Source: Pseudomonas marginalis (GTDB taxonomy: Bacteria > Pseudomonadota > Gammaproteobacteria > Pseudomonadales > Pseudomonadaceae). Taken from it: a DNA stretch of 64,000 nucleotides. Shown piece by piece: positions 36,372-47,792 of this stretch (position 1 is its first letter; each line of letters starts with the position of its first letter). A program made the position numbers and the translations under genes. The stretch is taken from assembly GCF_008692035.1 (NCBI RefSeq), contig NZ_VTFG01000001.1, forward strand, positions 62,001 through 126,000. Direction: 5' to 3'. Below the pieces are notes generated by a model. That model had not been told where the DNA came from. It did no database searches and saw only the letters and a list, made by a program, of their open reading frames with translations.

Positions 36372-39300
36372 ATGGCGAAGAAACCCAAGGCTGCCACCTT
36401 CATCAAAGACCCGCTCTGGTACAAGGACGCGGTGATCTACCAGGTTCACGTCAAATCCTATTTCGACTCCAACAACGACGGCATCGGTGACTTTCCCGGC
36501 CTGATCGCCAAGCTCGACTACATCGCCGACCTGGGTGTCAACACCATCTGGCTGCTGCCGTTCTACCCCTCGCCACGCCGCGATGACGGCTATGACATTG
36601 CCGAATACCGGGGCGTGCACAGCGACTACGGAACCATGGCCGATGCCCGGCGCTTTATCGCCGAAGCCCACAAGCGCGGGTTGCGGGTCATCACTGAGCT
36701 GGTGATCAACCACACCTCCGATCAGCACCCGTGGTTCCAGAGGGCACGCAAGGCCAAGCCGGGCTCGGCGGCGCGGGACTTCTACGTGTGGTCCGATGAC
36801 GATCAGAAATACGACGGCACCCGCATCATTTTCCTCGACACCGAAAAGTCCAACTGGACCTGGGACCCGGTCGCCGGCCAGTACTTCTGGCACCGCTTCT
36901 ATTCCCACCAGCCGGACCTCAATTTCGACAACCCGCAGGTGATGAAAGCCGTGCTGTCGGTGATGCGCTACTGGCTGGACATGGGCATCGACGGCCTGCG
37001 CCTGGACGCCATCCCTTACCTGATCGAGCGCGATGGCACCAACAACGAAAACCTGCCGGAAACCCACGACGTCCTCAAGCAGATCCGCGCCGAGATCGAC
37101 GCCCATTACCCCGACCGCATGCTGCTTGCCGAGGCCAACCAATGGCCGGAAGACACGCAACTGTATTTCGGCGACCGCAAGGGCGATGACGGCGATGAGT
37201 GCCACATGGCGTTCCACTTCCCGCTGATGCCGCGCATGTACATGGCGCTGGCCCAGGAGGATCGCTTCCCGATCACCGATATCCTGCGCCAGACCCCGGA
37301 GATCCCCGCCAACTGCCAATGGGCGATCTTCCTGCGCAACCACGATGAACTGACCCTGGAAATGGTCACCGATAAAGAGCGCGACTACCTGTGGAACTAC
37401 TACGCCGCTGACCGCCGCGCACGCATCAACCTGGGCATTCGCCGGCGCCTCGCGCCCTTGATGGAGCGTGATCGCCGCCGTGTGGAGTTGCTCAACAGCC
37501 TGCTGCTGTCGATGCCTGGCACGCCGACCCTGTATTACGGCGACGAAATCGGCATGGGCGACAATATCTACCTCGGCGACCGTGATGGCGTGCGCACGCC
37601 GATGCAATGGTCCATTGACCGCAACGGCGGTTTCTCCCGCGCCGACCCGGCCAGCCTGGTGCTGCCACCGATCATGGATCCGCAATACGGCTACCTGTCG
37701 GTCAACGTCGAAACCCAGGCCCAGGACCCGCACTCACTGTTGAACTGGACCCGCCGCATGCTGGCGGTGCGCAAGCAGTCCAAGGCGTTTGGGCGCGGCA
37801 GCCTGAAAATGCTCTCCCCAAGCAATCGCCGCATCCTGGCGTATACCCGCGAATTCACCGGCGAAGACGGGCGCAACGAAATCATCCTGTGTGTGGCCAA
37901 CGTCTCGCGCAGCGCCCAGGCGGCTGAGCTGGACCTGTCGGCCTTTGCCGGCATGGTTCCGGTGGAGATGCTCGGCGGCAATGCGTTCCCGCCCATCGGC
38001 CAACTGAATTTCCTGCTGACCCTGGCGCCGTATGGCTTCTATTGGTTCGTGCTGGCGGCGGAAAACCAGATGCCCAGCTGGCACGTGGAGCCGGCGCAAA
38101 GCATGCCGGACTTCACCACCCTGGTGCTGAAAAAACGCATGGAAGAGCTGCTCGACGAACCGTGCCGCACCACCCTCGAACAGACCTCGCTGCCCGCCTG
38201 GCTGCCCAAGCGCCGTTGGTTTGCCGGCAAGGACACCGCCATCGACAGCGTGCGCATCGCCTACGGTGTGCGCTTTGGCGACCCGCAGCACCCGGTCTTG
38301 CTCAGCGAGCTGGAAGTGACCGCCGGTGGCCAGGTCAGCCGTTATCAGCTGCCGTTCGGTTTTCTTGGCGAAGATCAGTTCACCAGCGCCTTGCCGCAAC
38401 AGTTGGCCCTGGCCCGCGTACGGCGGGTGCGTCAGGTGGGCCTGGTGACAGACGCCTTCAGCCTGGAGCACTTTATTCGCGCGGTGATCCAAGGTCTGCA
38501 GGCCGGTACCGTGTTAAACGGCAGCGACGGCGACCTGCGTTTTGAAGCCACGCCACACTTGGACACGCTGCAACTGACGGACGAGTCGCCGGTGCGTTAC
38601 TTGTCTGCCGAGCAGTCCAACAGCTCGGTGGTGGTGGGCGAGAGCCTGGTGCTCAAGCTGATCCGCAAAGTCAGCGCCGGGGTGCACCCCGAGCTGGAAA
38701 TGAGCGCCTACCTGACGCAGGCGGGTTATCCGAATATCTCGCCGCTGATGGGCTCGGTGATTCGCCATGATGGCGCCGGCCAGGACAACCTGCTGATGAT
38801 CGCCCAGGGCTACTTGAGCAACCAGGGTGACGCATGGAGCTGGACCCAGAACAACCTGGAACGTGCCATTCGCGATGAACTGGCCGAGGCCATCTCCGAA
38901 CAGGAACAGCATTACAACGCACTGGGCGAGCTGGCGGACTTCGCCGGGCTGCTCGGCCAGCGCCTGGGTGAAATGCACGGGGTGCTGGGGGCCAAAACGA
39001 CCAATAAGGACTTCAAGCCCGAACCGACCAGCGCCAAGGATACCCAAGCCTGGGCCAAGGACGTTGGTGCGCAGATCGACCGTGCATTGCAATTGCTCAA
39101 GCTGCATCAAAGCCAATTGAACCCTGCCGATCAGGCGCTGGTCAGTGAATTGCTGGCGCAGAAAAAAGCCATCGGCGCGCATGTCCAGGCGCTGGCGAAA
39201 GCCACCTTGGGCGGGCTGCGCATTCGCGTCCACGGTGACTTGCACCTGGGCCAGGTGCTGGTGGTGAAGGGCGATGCCTACCTGATCGACTTTGAAGGCG

Positions 39301-39719
39301 AACCGGCGCGGCCGCTGCATGAACGGCGCGGCAAGCACAGCCCGTATAAAGATGTGAGCGGCGTGTTGCGCTCCTTTGACTACGCGGCGGCCATGGCCTT
39401 GAACGTACAAGGGGTGGATCACTCGCCCGCAGCGGACCAGGCGCGCAGGCGCGTGACCGATCGCTACCTGAAAGAGGCCCGCCAGGCATTTATCCAGGCT
39501 TATCAGGCCGCTGCGTCTACACTGGCGCATGACTGGCAGGATGCCAAGGGCCAGGACGCCGCGCTGACGTTGTTCAGCCTGGAGAAGGCCGCGTATGAGG
39601 TAGCGTACGAAGCGGAAAACCGCCCGACCTGGTTGCCGGTGCCCCTGCAGGGCTTGCACGGGTTGTTGAGCGGGATTACATCTAAATCGAACACTGCACG
39701 CGGTGGGGAGACGTCATGA
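36372..39719 (+). CDS. treS: Trehalose synthase-maltokinase fusion protein
   Basis: A 1115-residue fusion. Residues 1 to about 550 form a GH13 trehalose synthase that isomerises trehalose and maltose, with the nucleophile Asp212 ([11 protein letters not shown]) and acid/base Glu254 ([11 protein letters not shown]). Residues from about 570 form a maltokinase (Pep2/Mak) that makes maltose-1-phosphate from maltose and ATP; its catalytic loop is [10 protein letters not shown] (His954, Asp956) and its metal-binding segment IDFEGEP (Asp973). Fusion channels trehalose into GlgE substrate. The stop overlaps the ATG of glgB. AGGAG lies upstream of the start. Confidence 0.95.
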   Translation: MAKKPKAATFIKDPLWYKDAVIYQVHVKSYFDSNNDGIGDFPGLIAKLDYIADLGVNTIWLLPFYPSPRRDDGYDIAEYRGVHSDYGTMADARRFIAEAHKRGLRVITELVINHTSDQHPWFQRARKAKPGSAARDFYVWSDDDQKYDGTRIIFLDTEKSNWTWDPVAGQYFWHRFYSHQPDLNFDNPQVMKAVLSVMRYWLDMGIDGLRLDAIPYLIERDGTNNENLPETHDVLKQIRAEIDAHYPDRMLLAEANQWPEDTQLYFGDRKGDDGDECHMAFHFPLMPRMYMALAQEDRFPITDILRQTPEIPANCQWAIFLRNHDELTLEMVTDKERDYLWNYYAADRRARINLGIRRRLAPLMERDRRRVELLNSLLLSMPGTPTLYYGDEIGMGDNIYLGDRDGVRTPMQWSIDRNGGFSRADPASLVLPPIMDPQYGYLSVNVETQAQDPHSLLNWTRRMLAVRKQSKAFGRGSLKMLSPSNRRILAYTREFTGEDGRNEIILCVANVSRSAQAAELDLSAFAGMVPVEMLGGNAFPPIGQLNFLLTLAPYGFYWFVLAAENQMPSWHVEPAQSMPDFTTLVLKKRMEELLDEPCRTTLEQTSLPAWLPKRRWFAGKDTAIDSVRIAYGVRFGDPQHPVLLSELEVTAGGQVSRYQLPFGFLGEDQFTSALPQQLALARVRRVRQVGLVTDAFSLEHFIRAVIQGLQAGTVLNGSDGDLRFEATPHLDTLQLTDESPVRYLSAEQSNSSVVVGESLVLKLIRKVSAGVHPELEMSAYLTQAGYPNISPLMGSVIRHDGAGQDNLLMIAQGYLSNQGDAWSWTQNNLERAIRDELAEAISEQEQHYNALGELADFAGLLGQRLGEMHGVLGAKTTNKDFKPEPTSAKDTQAWAKDVGAQIDRALQLLKLHQSQLNPADQALVSELLAQKKAIGAHVQALAKATLGGLRIRVHGDLHLGQVLVVKGDAYLIDFEGEPARPLHERRGKHSPYKDVSGVLRSFDYAAAMALNVQGVDHSPAADQARRRVTDRYLKEARQAFIQAYQAAASTLAHDWQDAKGQDAALTLFSLEKAAYEVAYEAENRPTWLPVPLQGLHGLLSGITSKSNTARGGETS

Positions 39720-41953
39720 GCTTTACGAATAAAGAACCGCTGCAACCGAAGTTGACAGCCATGCCGGCGTCCAAGGACGTCGAAGCGCTGGTGCGCGCCG
39801 AGCACCACGACCCGTTTTCCATTCTCGGGCCACACGATGACGAGCAGGGCGGCCAATTTATCCGCGCGTTCCTGCCGGAAGCCTTGAGTGTCCAGGTGCT
39901 GAGCCGCGATGGCGGTGAACAGATCGGCAGCCTGGATGCGACCCAGGTGCCGGGCCTGTTCGTCGGGCAGTTCAACACCCGCCAGGCGTACTTGCTGAAA
40001 ATCCAGTGGGCCGGTGGCGAGCAGATCACCGAAGACCCTTACAGCTTCCAGCAACTGTTGCTGGGGGAGATGGACCTGTACCTGTTCGCCGAAGGCAACC
40101 ACCGTGACCTCAGCAGTTGCCTGGGGGCCCAGGTGACCAGCGTCGATGGCGTAGACGGCGTGCGTTTTGCCGTGTGGGCACCGAATGCGCGGCGGGTTTC
40201 GGTGGTGGGAGACTTCAATATCTGGGACGGCCGCCGCCACCCGATGCGCCTGCGGCATCCGTCGGGCGTGTGGGAGATCTTCATTCCACGCCTGCAACCT
40301 GGCGCCGCCTACAAGTACGAAATCCTCGGTGCCCACGGGATTCTGCCGCTCAAGGCCGACCCGATGGCGCTGGCGACCCAGTTGCCACCCGATACCGCCT
40401 CGAAAGTCGCCGCGCCGTTGCAGGTGGACTGGCAGGACCACGAGTGGATGCAAGCGCGGGTCGAGCGCCAGAAGGCCACGGCGCCGCTGTCGATCTATGA
40501 GCTGCACGTGGGCTCCTGGCAGTGCGAGCTGGACGAGGCCGGCGAAGTGGCGCGCCAATACACCTGGCGCGAGCTGGCGGAGCGGTTGGTGCCGTATGTG
40601 CAGCAACTGGGCTTCACCCACGTTGAATTGATGCCGATCATGGAACACCCGTTCGGCGGTTCGTGGGGTTACCAGGCGCTTTCACAGTTCGCACCGACGG
40701 CGCGTTTTGGCTCGCCGGAGGACTTCGCCTATTTTATCAACGCGCTCCATCAGGCCGATATCGGCGTGATCCTCGACTGGGTGCCGGCGCATTTCCCTAC
40801 CGACACCCATGGCCTGGCGCAATTCGACGGCACTGCGTTGTATGAATACGCCAACCCGCTGGAAGGCTTCCACCAGGACTGGGACACGCTGATCTACAAC
40901 CTGGGCCGCACTGAGGTCCACGGCTTCATGCTGGCCTCGGCGCTGCATTGGCTCAAACACTTCCACATTGACGGGCTGCGGGTGGATGCGGTGGCGTCGA
41001 TGCTGTACCGCGACTATTCGCGCAAGGCCGGCGAATGGGTGCCCAACCGCCATGGCGGGCGCGAGAACCTGGAAGCCATCGACTTCCTGCGCCATTTGAA
41101 CGACGTGGTTGCACTGGAAGCGCCCGGCGCCCTGGTGATCGCCGAAGAGTCCACCGCCTGGCCCGGCGTCAGCCAGCCCACCCAACAGGGCGGCCTGGGC
41201 TTCAACTACAAGTGGAACATGGGCTGGATGCACGATTCTTTGCATTACATCCAGCAGGATCCGGTCTATCGCGCCCATCACCATAACGAGTTGAGCTTCG
41301 GCCTGGTGTATGCGTGGTCCGAGCGCTTCATCCTGCCGATTTCCCACGATGAAGTGGTGCACGGCAAGCACTCTCTGATCGACAAGATGCCCGGCGACCG
41401 TTGGCAGAAGTTTGCCAACCTGCGCGCCTACCTGGCGTTCATGTGGATGCATCCGGGCAAGAAGCTGCTGTTCATGGGCTGCGAATTCGGCCAGTGGCGC
41501 GAGTGGAACCACGACCAGCAACTGGACTGGTACTTGCTGCAGTACGCCGAGCACAAAGGCGTGCAAAAGCTGGTGGGTGACTTGAATCGCCTGTATCGCG
41601 AAGAGCCGGCCCTGCACGAGCAGGATGATGCGCCTCAGGGTTTCCAGTGGCTGATCGGCGACGACGCGATCAACAGCGTCTACGCCTGGCTGCGCTGGAG
41701 CAAGGACGGCAAGCCGGTGCTGGTGGTGGCCAATTTCACCCCGGTGCCCCGTGAGGCCTACAAGGTGGGCGTACCGTTTGGTGGGCGTTGGAGCGAGGTG
41801 ATCAACAGTGACGCCGATACCTACGCGGGTTCCAATTACGGCAATGGCGGTGGCGTGTTCACCGAGGATGAGCCACGCCATGGGCAACCGGTGTCACTGT
41901 CGTTGAACCTGCCGCCGTTGGGGGTGCTGATTTTGCGGCCTGACGGGAGTTAA
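39716..41953 (+). CDS. glgB: 1,4-alpha-glucan branching enzyme
   Basis: A 745-residue GH13_9 branching enzyme that introduces alpha-1,6 links into the glucan made by GlgE. It has two N-terminal beta domains, the second (CBM48) in the stretch containing [18 protein letters not shown], and a catalytic barrel. The nucleophile is Asp424 ([10 protein letters not shown]) and the acid/base Glu477 (VIAEESTAW), with the same 53-residue spacing as in E. coli GlgB. It overlaps treS by 4 nt. A GGCGCC hairpin follows the stop. Confidence 0.95.
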   Translation: MSFTNKEPLQPKLTAMPASKDVEALVRAEHHDPFSILGPHDDEQGGQFIRAFLPEALSVQVLSRDGGEQIGSLDATQVPGLFVGQFNTRQAYLLKIQWAGGEQITEDPYSFQQLLLGEMDLYLFAEGNHRDLSSCLGAQVTSVDGVDGVRFAVWAPNARRVSVVGDFNIWDGRRHPMRLRHPSGVWEIFIPRLQPGAAYKYEILGAHGILPLKADPMALATQLPPDTASKVAAPLQVDWQDHEWMQARVERQKATAPLSIYELHVGSWQCELDEAGEVARQYTWRELAERLVPYVQQLGFTHVELMPIMEHPFGGSWGYQALSQFAPTARFGSPEDFAYFINALHQADIGVILDWVPAHFPTDTHGLAQFDGTALYEYANPLEGFHQDWDTLIYNLGRTEVHGFMLASALHWLKHFHIDGLRVDAVASMLYRDYSRKAGEWVPNRHGGRENLEAIDFLRHLNDVVALEAPGALVIAEESTAWPGVSQPTQQGGLGFNYKWNMGWMHDSLHYIQQDPVYRAHHHNELSFGLVYAWSERFILPISHDEVVHGKHSLIDKMPGDRWQKFANLRAYLAFMWMHPGKKLLFMGCEFGQWREWNHDQQLDWYLLQYAEHKGVQKLVGDLNRLYREEPALHEQDDAPQGFQWLIGDDAINSVYAWLRWSKDGKPVLVVANFTPVPREAYKVGVPFGGRWSEVINSDADTYAGSNYGNGGGVFTEDEPRHGQPVSLSLNLPPLGVLILRPDGS

Positions 41954-41993
41954 AGGCTCTACCCTGCTGGATTCAGTTGTCCACGCTGGTGGC

Positions 41994-42016
41994 AGGGCGC
42001 CACAATGGCGCCTTTG
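41994..42016 (+). terminator. Terminator-like hairpin after glgB
   Basis: GGCGCC (41996-42001) and GGCGCC (42007-42012) flank ACAAT, and TTTGT follows. The stem covers an in-frame ATG at 42005 of the next gene, which argues for a later start of that gene. The stem is short, so termination may be partial. Confidence 0.45.
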
Positions 42017-42043
42017 TCATGGCAGTCGAATCAGGCGAATTTC

Positions 42044-43171
42044 ATGAATGGCCTTGGGCATGGGCGGGACCAGGATTGCTTTATAGAGGCACAGGTGCGA
42101 ACCGACCGTTTGCACCAGTTGTTTCGCCAGTCATTTGCAGCCATTTTCGGCAGCTACATGGCAGCCGCCATGCTCTGCTGGCTGTGCTGGGAGCGCTTCG
42201 ATCACACGTTGATGCTGGTGTGGCTGGTGGTGTTGGGCGCGTCGTCGCTGCTGCGGGTCAAGATGTTCCTGGACTGGTTCCGCTGCCCCAACAGCGAACG
42301 CACCCCGGACCGCTGGGAGCGCCGCTACTGGGTCACGCTGGTACTGTCCGCGGGCATTTGGGGGGCTGGGGCACTCGCGCTGATGCCCCCCGATGATCGG
42401 TTGTCCCAGGCGCTGGTGATGCTGTTCACCGTGGGGATGTCGGTCAGTGCGGTGTCGTGTTATTCGGCCTATCGCTATATGACCCTGGTGTCCATCGGCC
42501 TGGTGTTGCTGCCGTGCACCCTGTGGCTGTTGTTCCAGCCCACATCGATGCAAGTGGGCATCGGCATCGCGGTCCTGGTGTTTTCCACGTTTGTGGCCAG
42601 TGCCACGCGCAAATTGTCCGATGCACTGGAGAAAGCCTTTCGCCTGACCCGGCAAATGGAACGGGCCCATAACATCTCGACCCGTGCCGCACAGACCGAT
42701 GAGCTGACCGGCCTGATGAACCGCCGGGCGTTTTTCGAACATGCGCAATTGCTGTATGCGCAATGCCGTCATAACCAGCAGCCGCTGTGCGTGCTGATGA
42801 TGGACATGGACCACTTCAAGCAAATCAACGACACCTATGGGCACCAGGCCGGCGATCAGGTCTTGCGCCAGATTGGCGGGGTGATCAGTGCGTCGTTCCG
42901 CAAGGCCGATGTGTATGGTCGCTTGGGCGGCGAAGAGTTTGCCGTGTTGTTGCCCAATACGTCGTTGGACACCGCGCGCACTATTGCCGAGGACCTGATC
43001 AAGGCTATCGCCGGTTTGGCCGCCGAGCCGGTCAAGGGGCTGTCAGCCAGCCTTGGGGTGGCGTTCACCCATGCCGTGGACGAGGACCTGCACGGCCTGA
43101 TGAACAGCGCCGACAAAGCGCTGTACCGGGCCAAGGCATTGGGCCGCAACCAGGTGGCCGTGGCGGAGTAG
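42044..43171 (+). CDS. Membrane diguanylate cyclase
   Basis: A 375-residue protein with six hydrophobic segments in the first 190 residues (an integral sensor domain without recognised name) and a C-terminal GGDEF domain. The active-site loop is GGEEF at 295-299 and an intact inhibitory site RKAD (286-289) lies exactly five residues before it, so product feedback is expected. It makes cyclic di-GMP. I chose the ATG at 42044, with AGGCG upstream, over 42005, whose ATG lies in the loop of a hairpin; the choice is uncertain. Confidence 0.87.
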   Translation: MNGLGHGRDQDCFIEAQVRTDRLHQLFRQSFAAIFGSYMAAAMLCWLCWERFDHTLMLVWLVVLGASSLLRVKMFLDWFRCPNSERTPDRWERRYWVTLVLSAGIWGAGALALMPPDDRLSQALVMLFTVGMSVSAVSCYSAYRYMTLVSIGLVLLPCTLWLLFQPTSMQVGIGIAVLVFSTFVASATRKLSDALEKAFRLTRQMERAHNISTRAAQTDELTGLMNRRAFFEHAQLLYAQCRHNQQPLCVLMMDMDHFKQINDTYGHQAGDQVLRQIGGVISASFRKADVYGRLGGEEFAVLLPNTSLDTARTIAEDLIKAIAGLAAEPVKGLSASLGVAFTHAVDEDLHGLMNSADKALYRAKALGRNQVAVAE

Positions 43172-43179
43172 GGCGCGGC

Positions 43180-45366
43180 TCAGTCCTTGTGCATGGCCTT
43201 GATCAATACCCGCGAAACCTGCTCGGCAGAGTAAGGCTTGGGCAGGAACTCGAAGCCGTCATAGCCATTGTCTGCCAGCTCTTCGCTGTAGCCCGAGGTC
43301 AGTATCACCGGCAGGTCCGCTCGACGCTGGCGCAACAGCTTGGCCATGGCGACCCCGGTGATGCCGGGCATGACCACGTCGGAGAAGATCACATCGAAGG
43401 CCCTCCCATCGTGCCCGGCAAGGGTCAGGGCCTGTTCGGCATCGGTCACCCAGGTGGCCTGGTAGCCCAGGTCTTGAAGAATCTGGCTGGCAAACCGCCC
43501 GATCTCCAGATTGTCCTCCACAATCAGCACCCGGCACTGTGATGTGTCGTGGGACGAAGCCGGCGCTTCCTCGCAGGGGAGTGGCAGTGCTGCTTCGGCT
43601 TCGACCTGGGGCAGATACAAGGTGAATACGCTGCCTTGGCCGGGCGTGCTGGTCACATCGATATTGCCCCCCGACTGCTTGGCGAAGCCGAAGACCTGCG
43701 ACAGGCCCAGGCCGGTGCCTTTACCCACCGCCTTGGTGGTGAAGAACGGCTCGAAAATGCGTTCGACGGTGTCTTCGGGAATGCCGGGGCCGGTATCGGC
43801 GAGCGAAATGGCGACATACGCCTTACCCGACCCGGCGTCGCCGCGAATATGGGGCAACGGCTGTGCCCCGAGGACTTTCAGGGTCAGGGTGCCCTGGCCC
43901 TCCATTGCGTCCCGTGCATTGAGGGCGATGTTGATCAGTGCGGTTTCAAACTGGCTGGCATCGATCCGCGCAAAACACGGCTGCGAAGGCATCTCGACAC
44001 GTACATGAATGCGCGCGCCTGTGACGCTCTCCAGCATCTCGCCGATGTTCTGAACGCGCTGGCCCACGTCGAAGACTTCCGGGTTCAGCGGTTGGCGGCG
44101 GGCAAAGGCGAGCAATTGGCTGGTCAACTTGCTGGCCCGCTCTACGGTATCCGCCACTGCGCCCATATAGCGCTGGCGACGCTGCTCCGACAGGTCTGGC
44201 TGACGCAGGAAGTCCACCGATGAGCGGATGATCGTCAGCAGGTTGTTGAAGTCATGGGCCACGCCGCCGGTGAGTTGGCCGATGGCTTCGAGTTTCTGCG
44301 ACTGGCGCAGCGCGGCTTCGGCCTTGGCCAGCGCCAGGGTGCGTTCTTCGACGCGCTGTTCGAGAGTGGTGTTCAGTTCGGCATAGGCCGCCAGGCCCTT
44401 GCGCACATCGGCATCGGCACGCACGCGCTCGATATGCGCCCAGGAGCGCTCGGTGACTTCCCGCAACAGGGCCAGGTCGTAGGGTGACCAGGGGCGTGGG
44501 CTTTTGTCATGGACGGCCATCAGGGCGGTCAGGCGACCGTTCTTGATCAGCGGCATGCAGATCGTCGCCGTCACCCCCAGGGCCTGGAAGGTGGCGGACT
44601 CTGCGGGCGGCAACTCGCGCAGATTGTCGTGGATCACCAGGGGGTCGCCGGCGCGCAGGCATTTGACGGCCATCTCGCCGAACGCCGCCAGGCTGTAGCG
44701 GCCAATGATGCTGGGCGAGCCGGGCGCGGTCCAATTGTCTCGAATGGTAAAGCCGTCTTCATCGGCGTCCATGTCGGCGTAGGCGCAATTGCTCACCTGC
44801 AGGTGCTCGGCCAGCAACCGGGTGGTGCTGGTCATGATGGCTTCGGCATCGACGGCGTTGACCACCGCGTTGCCGATGGCGTCCAGCACCGCCAGGCGGC
44901 GTGCCAGGAACACCGTGGCGGTGGTCTCGGTGACGGTGTCGAGCATGCCGACCACCTTGCCTTGGGGATCGCGGATCGGGCTGTAGCAGAAGGTGAAGTA
45001 CGCCTGCTCCCGCCTCGGGCCGCGTTCAATCACCAGGGGGAAGTTTTCGATATAGGTGGCGTGGCCCTCGAAGGCGGCGTTGGCGATGTGGCTGACGTCA
45101 TCCCACACCTCGGCCCACACTTCGTTGAACGGGCGCCCCAACGCGTAGGGCTTGCTGCCCAGGATCGGGATAAACGCATCGTTGTAGAGCGTGATCAGTT
45201 GCGGGCCCCAGACAATCGCCTGGGGAAAGCTGGAGGCGAAGCACAGCGCCACGGTGGTCTTTAACACGTCCGGCCACTGTTCCAGCGGTCCTAGGGGCGT
45301 ACTGGCCCAATCATGCTGACGTACTTGCTCAGCCATGTCGCTGCTGCTTTGCAGCCAATTCATCAT
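43180..45366 (-). CDS. Hybrid sensor histidine kinase with receiver domain
   Basis: A 728-residue soluble kinase. It contains a PAS-like domain (about residues 25-155, with [13 protein letters not shown]), a GAF domain (about 165-325), a coiled-coil linker ([21 protein letters not shown]), a HisKA dimerisation helix with phospho-acceptor His371 ([11 protein letters not shown]), an ATPase domain ([10 protein letters not shown] and [12 protein letters not shown]), and a C-terminal receiver domain with Asp663 (FSDVVMPG). No membrane segment is seen. The PAS-GAF arrangement resembles light or redox sensors, but there is no clear chromophore cysteine. The partner is unknown. Start at 45366 with AAGGTG upstream; ATG at 45363 is equally possible. 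Confidence 0.88.
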   Translation of the reverse strand: MMNWLQSSSDMAEQVRQHDWASTPLGPLEQWPDVLKTTVALCFASSFPQAIVWGPQLITLYNDAFIPILGSKPYALGRPFNEVWAEVWDDVSHIANAAFEGHATYIENFPLVIERGPRREQAYFTFCYSPIRDPQGKVVGMLDTVTETTATVFLARRLAVLDAIGNAVVNAVDAEAIMTSTTRLLAEHLQVSNCAYADMDADEDGFTIRDNWTAPGSPSIIGRYSLAAFGEMAVKCLRAGDPLVIHDNLRELPPAESATFQALGVTATICMPLIKNGRLTALMAVHDKSPRPWSPYDLALLREVTERSWAHIERVRADADVRKGLAAYAELNTTLEQRVEERTLALAKAEAALRQSQKLEAIGQLTGGVAHDFNNLLTIIRSSVDFLRQPDLSEQRRQRYMGAVADTVERASKLTSQLLAFARRQPLNPEVFDVGQRVQNIGEMLESVTGARIHVRVEMPSQPCFARIDASQFETALINIALNARDAMEGQGTLTLKVLGAQPLPHIRGDAGSGKAYVAISLADTGPGIPEDTVERIFEPFFTTKAVGKGTGLGLSQVFGFAKQSGGNIDVTSTPGQGSVFTLYLPQVEAEAALPLPCEEAPASSHDTSQCRVLIVEDNLEIGRFASQILQDLGYQATWVTDAEQALTLAGHDGRAFDVIFSDVVMPGITGVAMAKLLRQRRADLPVILTSGYSEELADNGYDGFEFLPKPYSAEQVSRVLIKAMHKD

Positions 45367-45537
45367 TGGGAGAACACCTTGTATTCCGGAATCTTCAACG
45401 CGCCCGCAAGGATGTGGCGTAAAGCTACAGACCTGTCTGGTCGCTGCCAGTTCAGCACGATTATCCGCTAGATGGCATTTTGATGCTGTATTCGTTTGAA
45501 AGAGCGAAGGGCCGGGGGGTGGGCGATTGCCCAACCC

Positions 45538-46389
45538 TTATTGCGTGCCGAATAAAGCGGTCCAGTAGATGCCCGCGTCACTCTTCGGGTCCATGGCATA
45601 GGCTGCGCCCAATTCGCGAAACTGGGGGTTCATCAGGTTGGCGCAATGACCCGGGCTGGCGAGCCAGCCGTCGACCACCTTGCGCGGGGTGTCCAGGCCG
45701 GCGGCGATGTTTTCGCCGATGTTTTTCGCGATATACCCGGCCAGTTCCGCGCGGTCGCCAGGCGTGCGGCCGTCGTGGTCCAGGTGGTCGAAGAAATTGC
45801 CGTTGGCCATGTTGCGCGTGTGGCTGTTGGCGGCCCCGGCCAACGCCTCGTTCCACGACAATGGCGTGGTCGCGGTAAACGCCTGGGTGCCGCACTGGCG
45901 CGGTTGCGTGCGGGCGGCATTGATCAGGTCGAGCAGCTTGCGGCCTTCGGTTTGCCAATCGCCCAGGCCGCTGGACAGCAACGGGCGGGCCAGCACGATG
46001 CGCCAGTCCTGGCCGCTGTTGCTCACGCCGATGTCGACGAATTGCGGGTCCAGCACCACCCGGCAGAAACTCTCGCGCACGGCTTTCATGGCTGCCTGGG
46101 CGTCCTTGGGCCCGGACAGGCTGATGGCCTGCACATTGACCATCGGGTACGCGGCCCGGGCCAGGGCCTGCTGCAGGTCGCCGACGTTATTGGCCGGCAG
46201 CACCAGCCGTGTATCGTTGGCCAACGGTGGCAGTTCCTGGGAACCCTGGTCGCCGCAGCGCTGCACCTGGCTGCGGTACTCGTTGATCTGTTGCACCAAC
46301 TGACTTTCTTCATTCGCCATCGCGCTGGCGCAGAACACCGTACTGGCGGCCAGCGTCGTAAGACCCATCATCAATGACAGAACGCGCAT
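45538..46389 (-). CDS. Exported CAP/SCP-domain protein
   Basis: A 283-residue protein with a signal peptide of about 25 residues (MRVLSLMMGLTTLAASTVF, cleavage after ASAMA). The N-terminal half contains two or three cysteines and no known domain. The C-terminal half (about 148-281) is a bacterial CAP/SCP domain, with LSWNEALAGAANSHTRNMA, FFDHLDHDGRTPGDR and GENIAAG, which include the conserved His and Glu of the CAP cavity. Role unknown; family members include putative proteases and lipid binders. The ATG at 46389 has AAGGG upstream. Confidence 0.85.
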   Translation of the reverse strand: MRVLSLMMGLTTLAASTVFCASAMANEESQLVQQINEYRSQVQRCGDQGSQELPPLANDTRLVLPANNVGDLQQALARAAYPMVNVQAISLSGPKDAQAAMKAVRESFCRVVLDPQFVDIGVSNSGQDWRIVLARPLLSSGLGDWQTEGRKLLDLINAARTQPRQCGTQAFTATTPLSWNEALAGAANSHTRNMANGNFFDHLDHDGRTPGDRAELAGYIAKNIGENIAAGLDTPRKVVDGWLASPGHCANLMNPQFRELGAAYAMDPKSDAGIYWTALFGTQ

Positions 46390-46470
46390 GGACGTTACCC
46401 TTGAGCTTGAAAGTGCCCATGATGCGCGATGTAACCCCGTCTGGCGCAACGCCTTTTTTGTTTTTTTGCC

Positions 46471-47679
46471 TCAACGGGCATTCTGTGGGGCATTCACGGC
46501 GCGGATGCGGCCCGCTGTCATCGCGGTGGCCAGCAGGATCAAGCCCACGGCGACGGTGAAAGTCGCATGCAGGCCACTGGTCACGGATTGCGCGGTGGCG
46601 CGGGTGACATCCGGGGTCGCCCAGGCGAACACCGCCCCCAGGGCCGAGGTACCGAAGATCAGCCCGATATTGCGTGACAGGTTGAGCAAGCCTGCGACCG
46701 TACCTCGGCGCGCACCGTCTACATCGCACATCACCGCAGTATTGTTGGCGGCCTGGAACAGGCTATAGCCCGTCGTCAGAATCACCAGCCCCCCAAGGTA
46801 GGCGATCAATCCCGAGGCCAACGACAATAGTAATGCGCCGCAAACCAGGATGCCCAACCCGGCGAAAGTCATAAGGCGCCAGCCGTGGCGGTCGGTGAGG
46901 CGCCCCGCCGGTACACCGCTGAGCGCCGCGACACAGGGCCCGACGGCCATGGCCAGGCCCATCCATTGCGGGTCCAGCCCCAGCCCCTTGGACAGGTAGA
47001 AAGGGCCGACCACAAAGGTTGCCATGATCACCGCCGCTACTAACGCACTCATCGCGAGACTCGTGCGCAATGATGCTTCCTTCAACGGTGACCAGACGCT
47101 GGAAGGTGAGCCTGCTTGGCGTCGATCAACCGGCAAGTAGCGCCACGCGAGGCTGGCCGTGAGTAACCCCAAGGGCATGCCCACCAGAAACAGCGCGCGC
47201 CAGCCCCACACACTGAGCAATAACCCGCCAGCGGCGGGGCCCATGGCGGTACCGACGGCTGACATTGTGCCCAGCAGGCCCATCACCCGGCCGGTGCGTT
47301 CCTTGGGCACCGTGTCGCCGACCATCCCCAGCGCCATGGCCATCATGCTCGCCGCGCCCAAGCCCTGCAGGAGGCGTGCGGCAATCAGCCAGCCCAGCGA
47401 GGGCGCGCCTGCACACAGCCCACTGCCCAGCGCAAACAGCAGCAGCCCGGCGAGCAACAGCCGGCGACGGCCCAGGCGATCGCCCATTCGGCCGGCCATG
47501 ACAATCACCGCCGTGATCGCCATCAGGTAGGCGAGCACCACCCACTGCACGGCATGAAACGACGCATCGAATGCCTGTACCAGGCTGGGCAGGCCGACAT
47601 TGGCGATGCTGGTGCCGAGGGCGGCGAGCAACATGGACAGCGACAGGCTGGCAAGGCCGCCCCGTGAAGACGTATGCAT
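46471..47679 (-). CDS. MFS drug/metabolite exporter
   Basis: A 402-residue major facilitator protein with about 12 membrane helices. Motif A of drug:proton antiporters is visible as GRMGDRLGRRRLLLAG after helix 2, and motif C-like GTAMGPAAGGLLLS in helix 5. The substrate is unknown. It is divergent from a LysR-type gene, with which it shares a 113-bp promoter region, so LysR-controlled efflux is likely. The ATG at 47679 has AAGGA upstream; an upstream GTG/TTG extension to 47703 was rejected. Confidence 0.9.
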   Translation of the reverse strand: MHTSSRGGLASLSLSMLLAALGTSIANVGLPSLVQAFDASFHAVQWVVLAYLMAITAVIVMAGRMGDRLGRRRLLLAGLLLFALGSGLCAGAPSLGWLIAARLLQGLGAASMMAMALGMVGDTVPKERTGRVMGLLGTMSAVGTAMGPAAGGLLLSVWGWRALFLVGMPLGLLTASLAWRYLPVDRRQAGSPSSVWSPLKEASLRTSLAMSALVAAVIMATFVVGPFYLSKGLGLDPQWMGLAMAVGPCVAALSGVPAGRLTDRHGWRLMTFAGLGILVCGALLLSLASGLIAYLGGLVILTTGYSLFQAANNTAVMCDVDGARRGTVAGLLNLSRNIGLIFGTSALGAVFAWATPDVTRATAQSVTSGLHATFTVAVGLILLATAMTAGRIRAVNAPQNAR

Positions 47680-47740
47680 GGAAGATTCCTTGGGTGGACG
47701 CAACTGTCACAAATCTACGACCTCGCCTAACATGGCGGAA

Positions 47741-47770
47741 GACGCAGGGTTTGCAGTTAATACCTGCGTC
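47741..47770. promoter_or_regulatory. Dyad between LysR-type regulator and MFS genes
   Basis: GACGCAGG (47741-47748) and CCTGCGTC (47763-47770) are perfect 8-bp arms around 14 bp. The dyad lies 23-52 bp upstream of the regulator start and inside the divergent promoter region, the expected place for a LysR-type autoregulatory site. Confidence 0.55.
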
Positions 47771-47792
47771 AAACGCCTGCTAAGGAGCGCCC

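Noticed and set aside
45517..45537. GGGTGGGC/GCCCAACCC stem after the CAP gene as a terminator
   Set aside because: Mismatched stem and no T-run on the minus strand; too weak to annotate.
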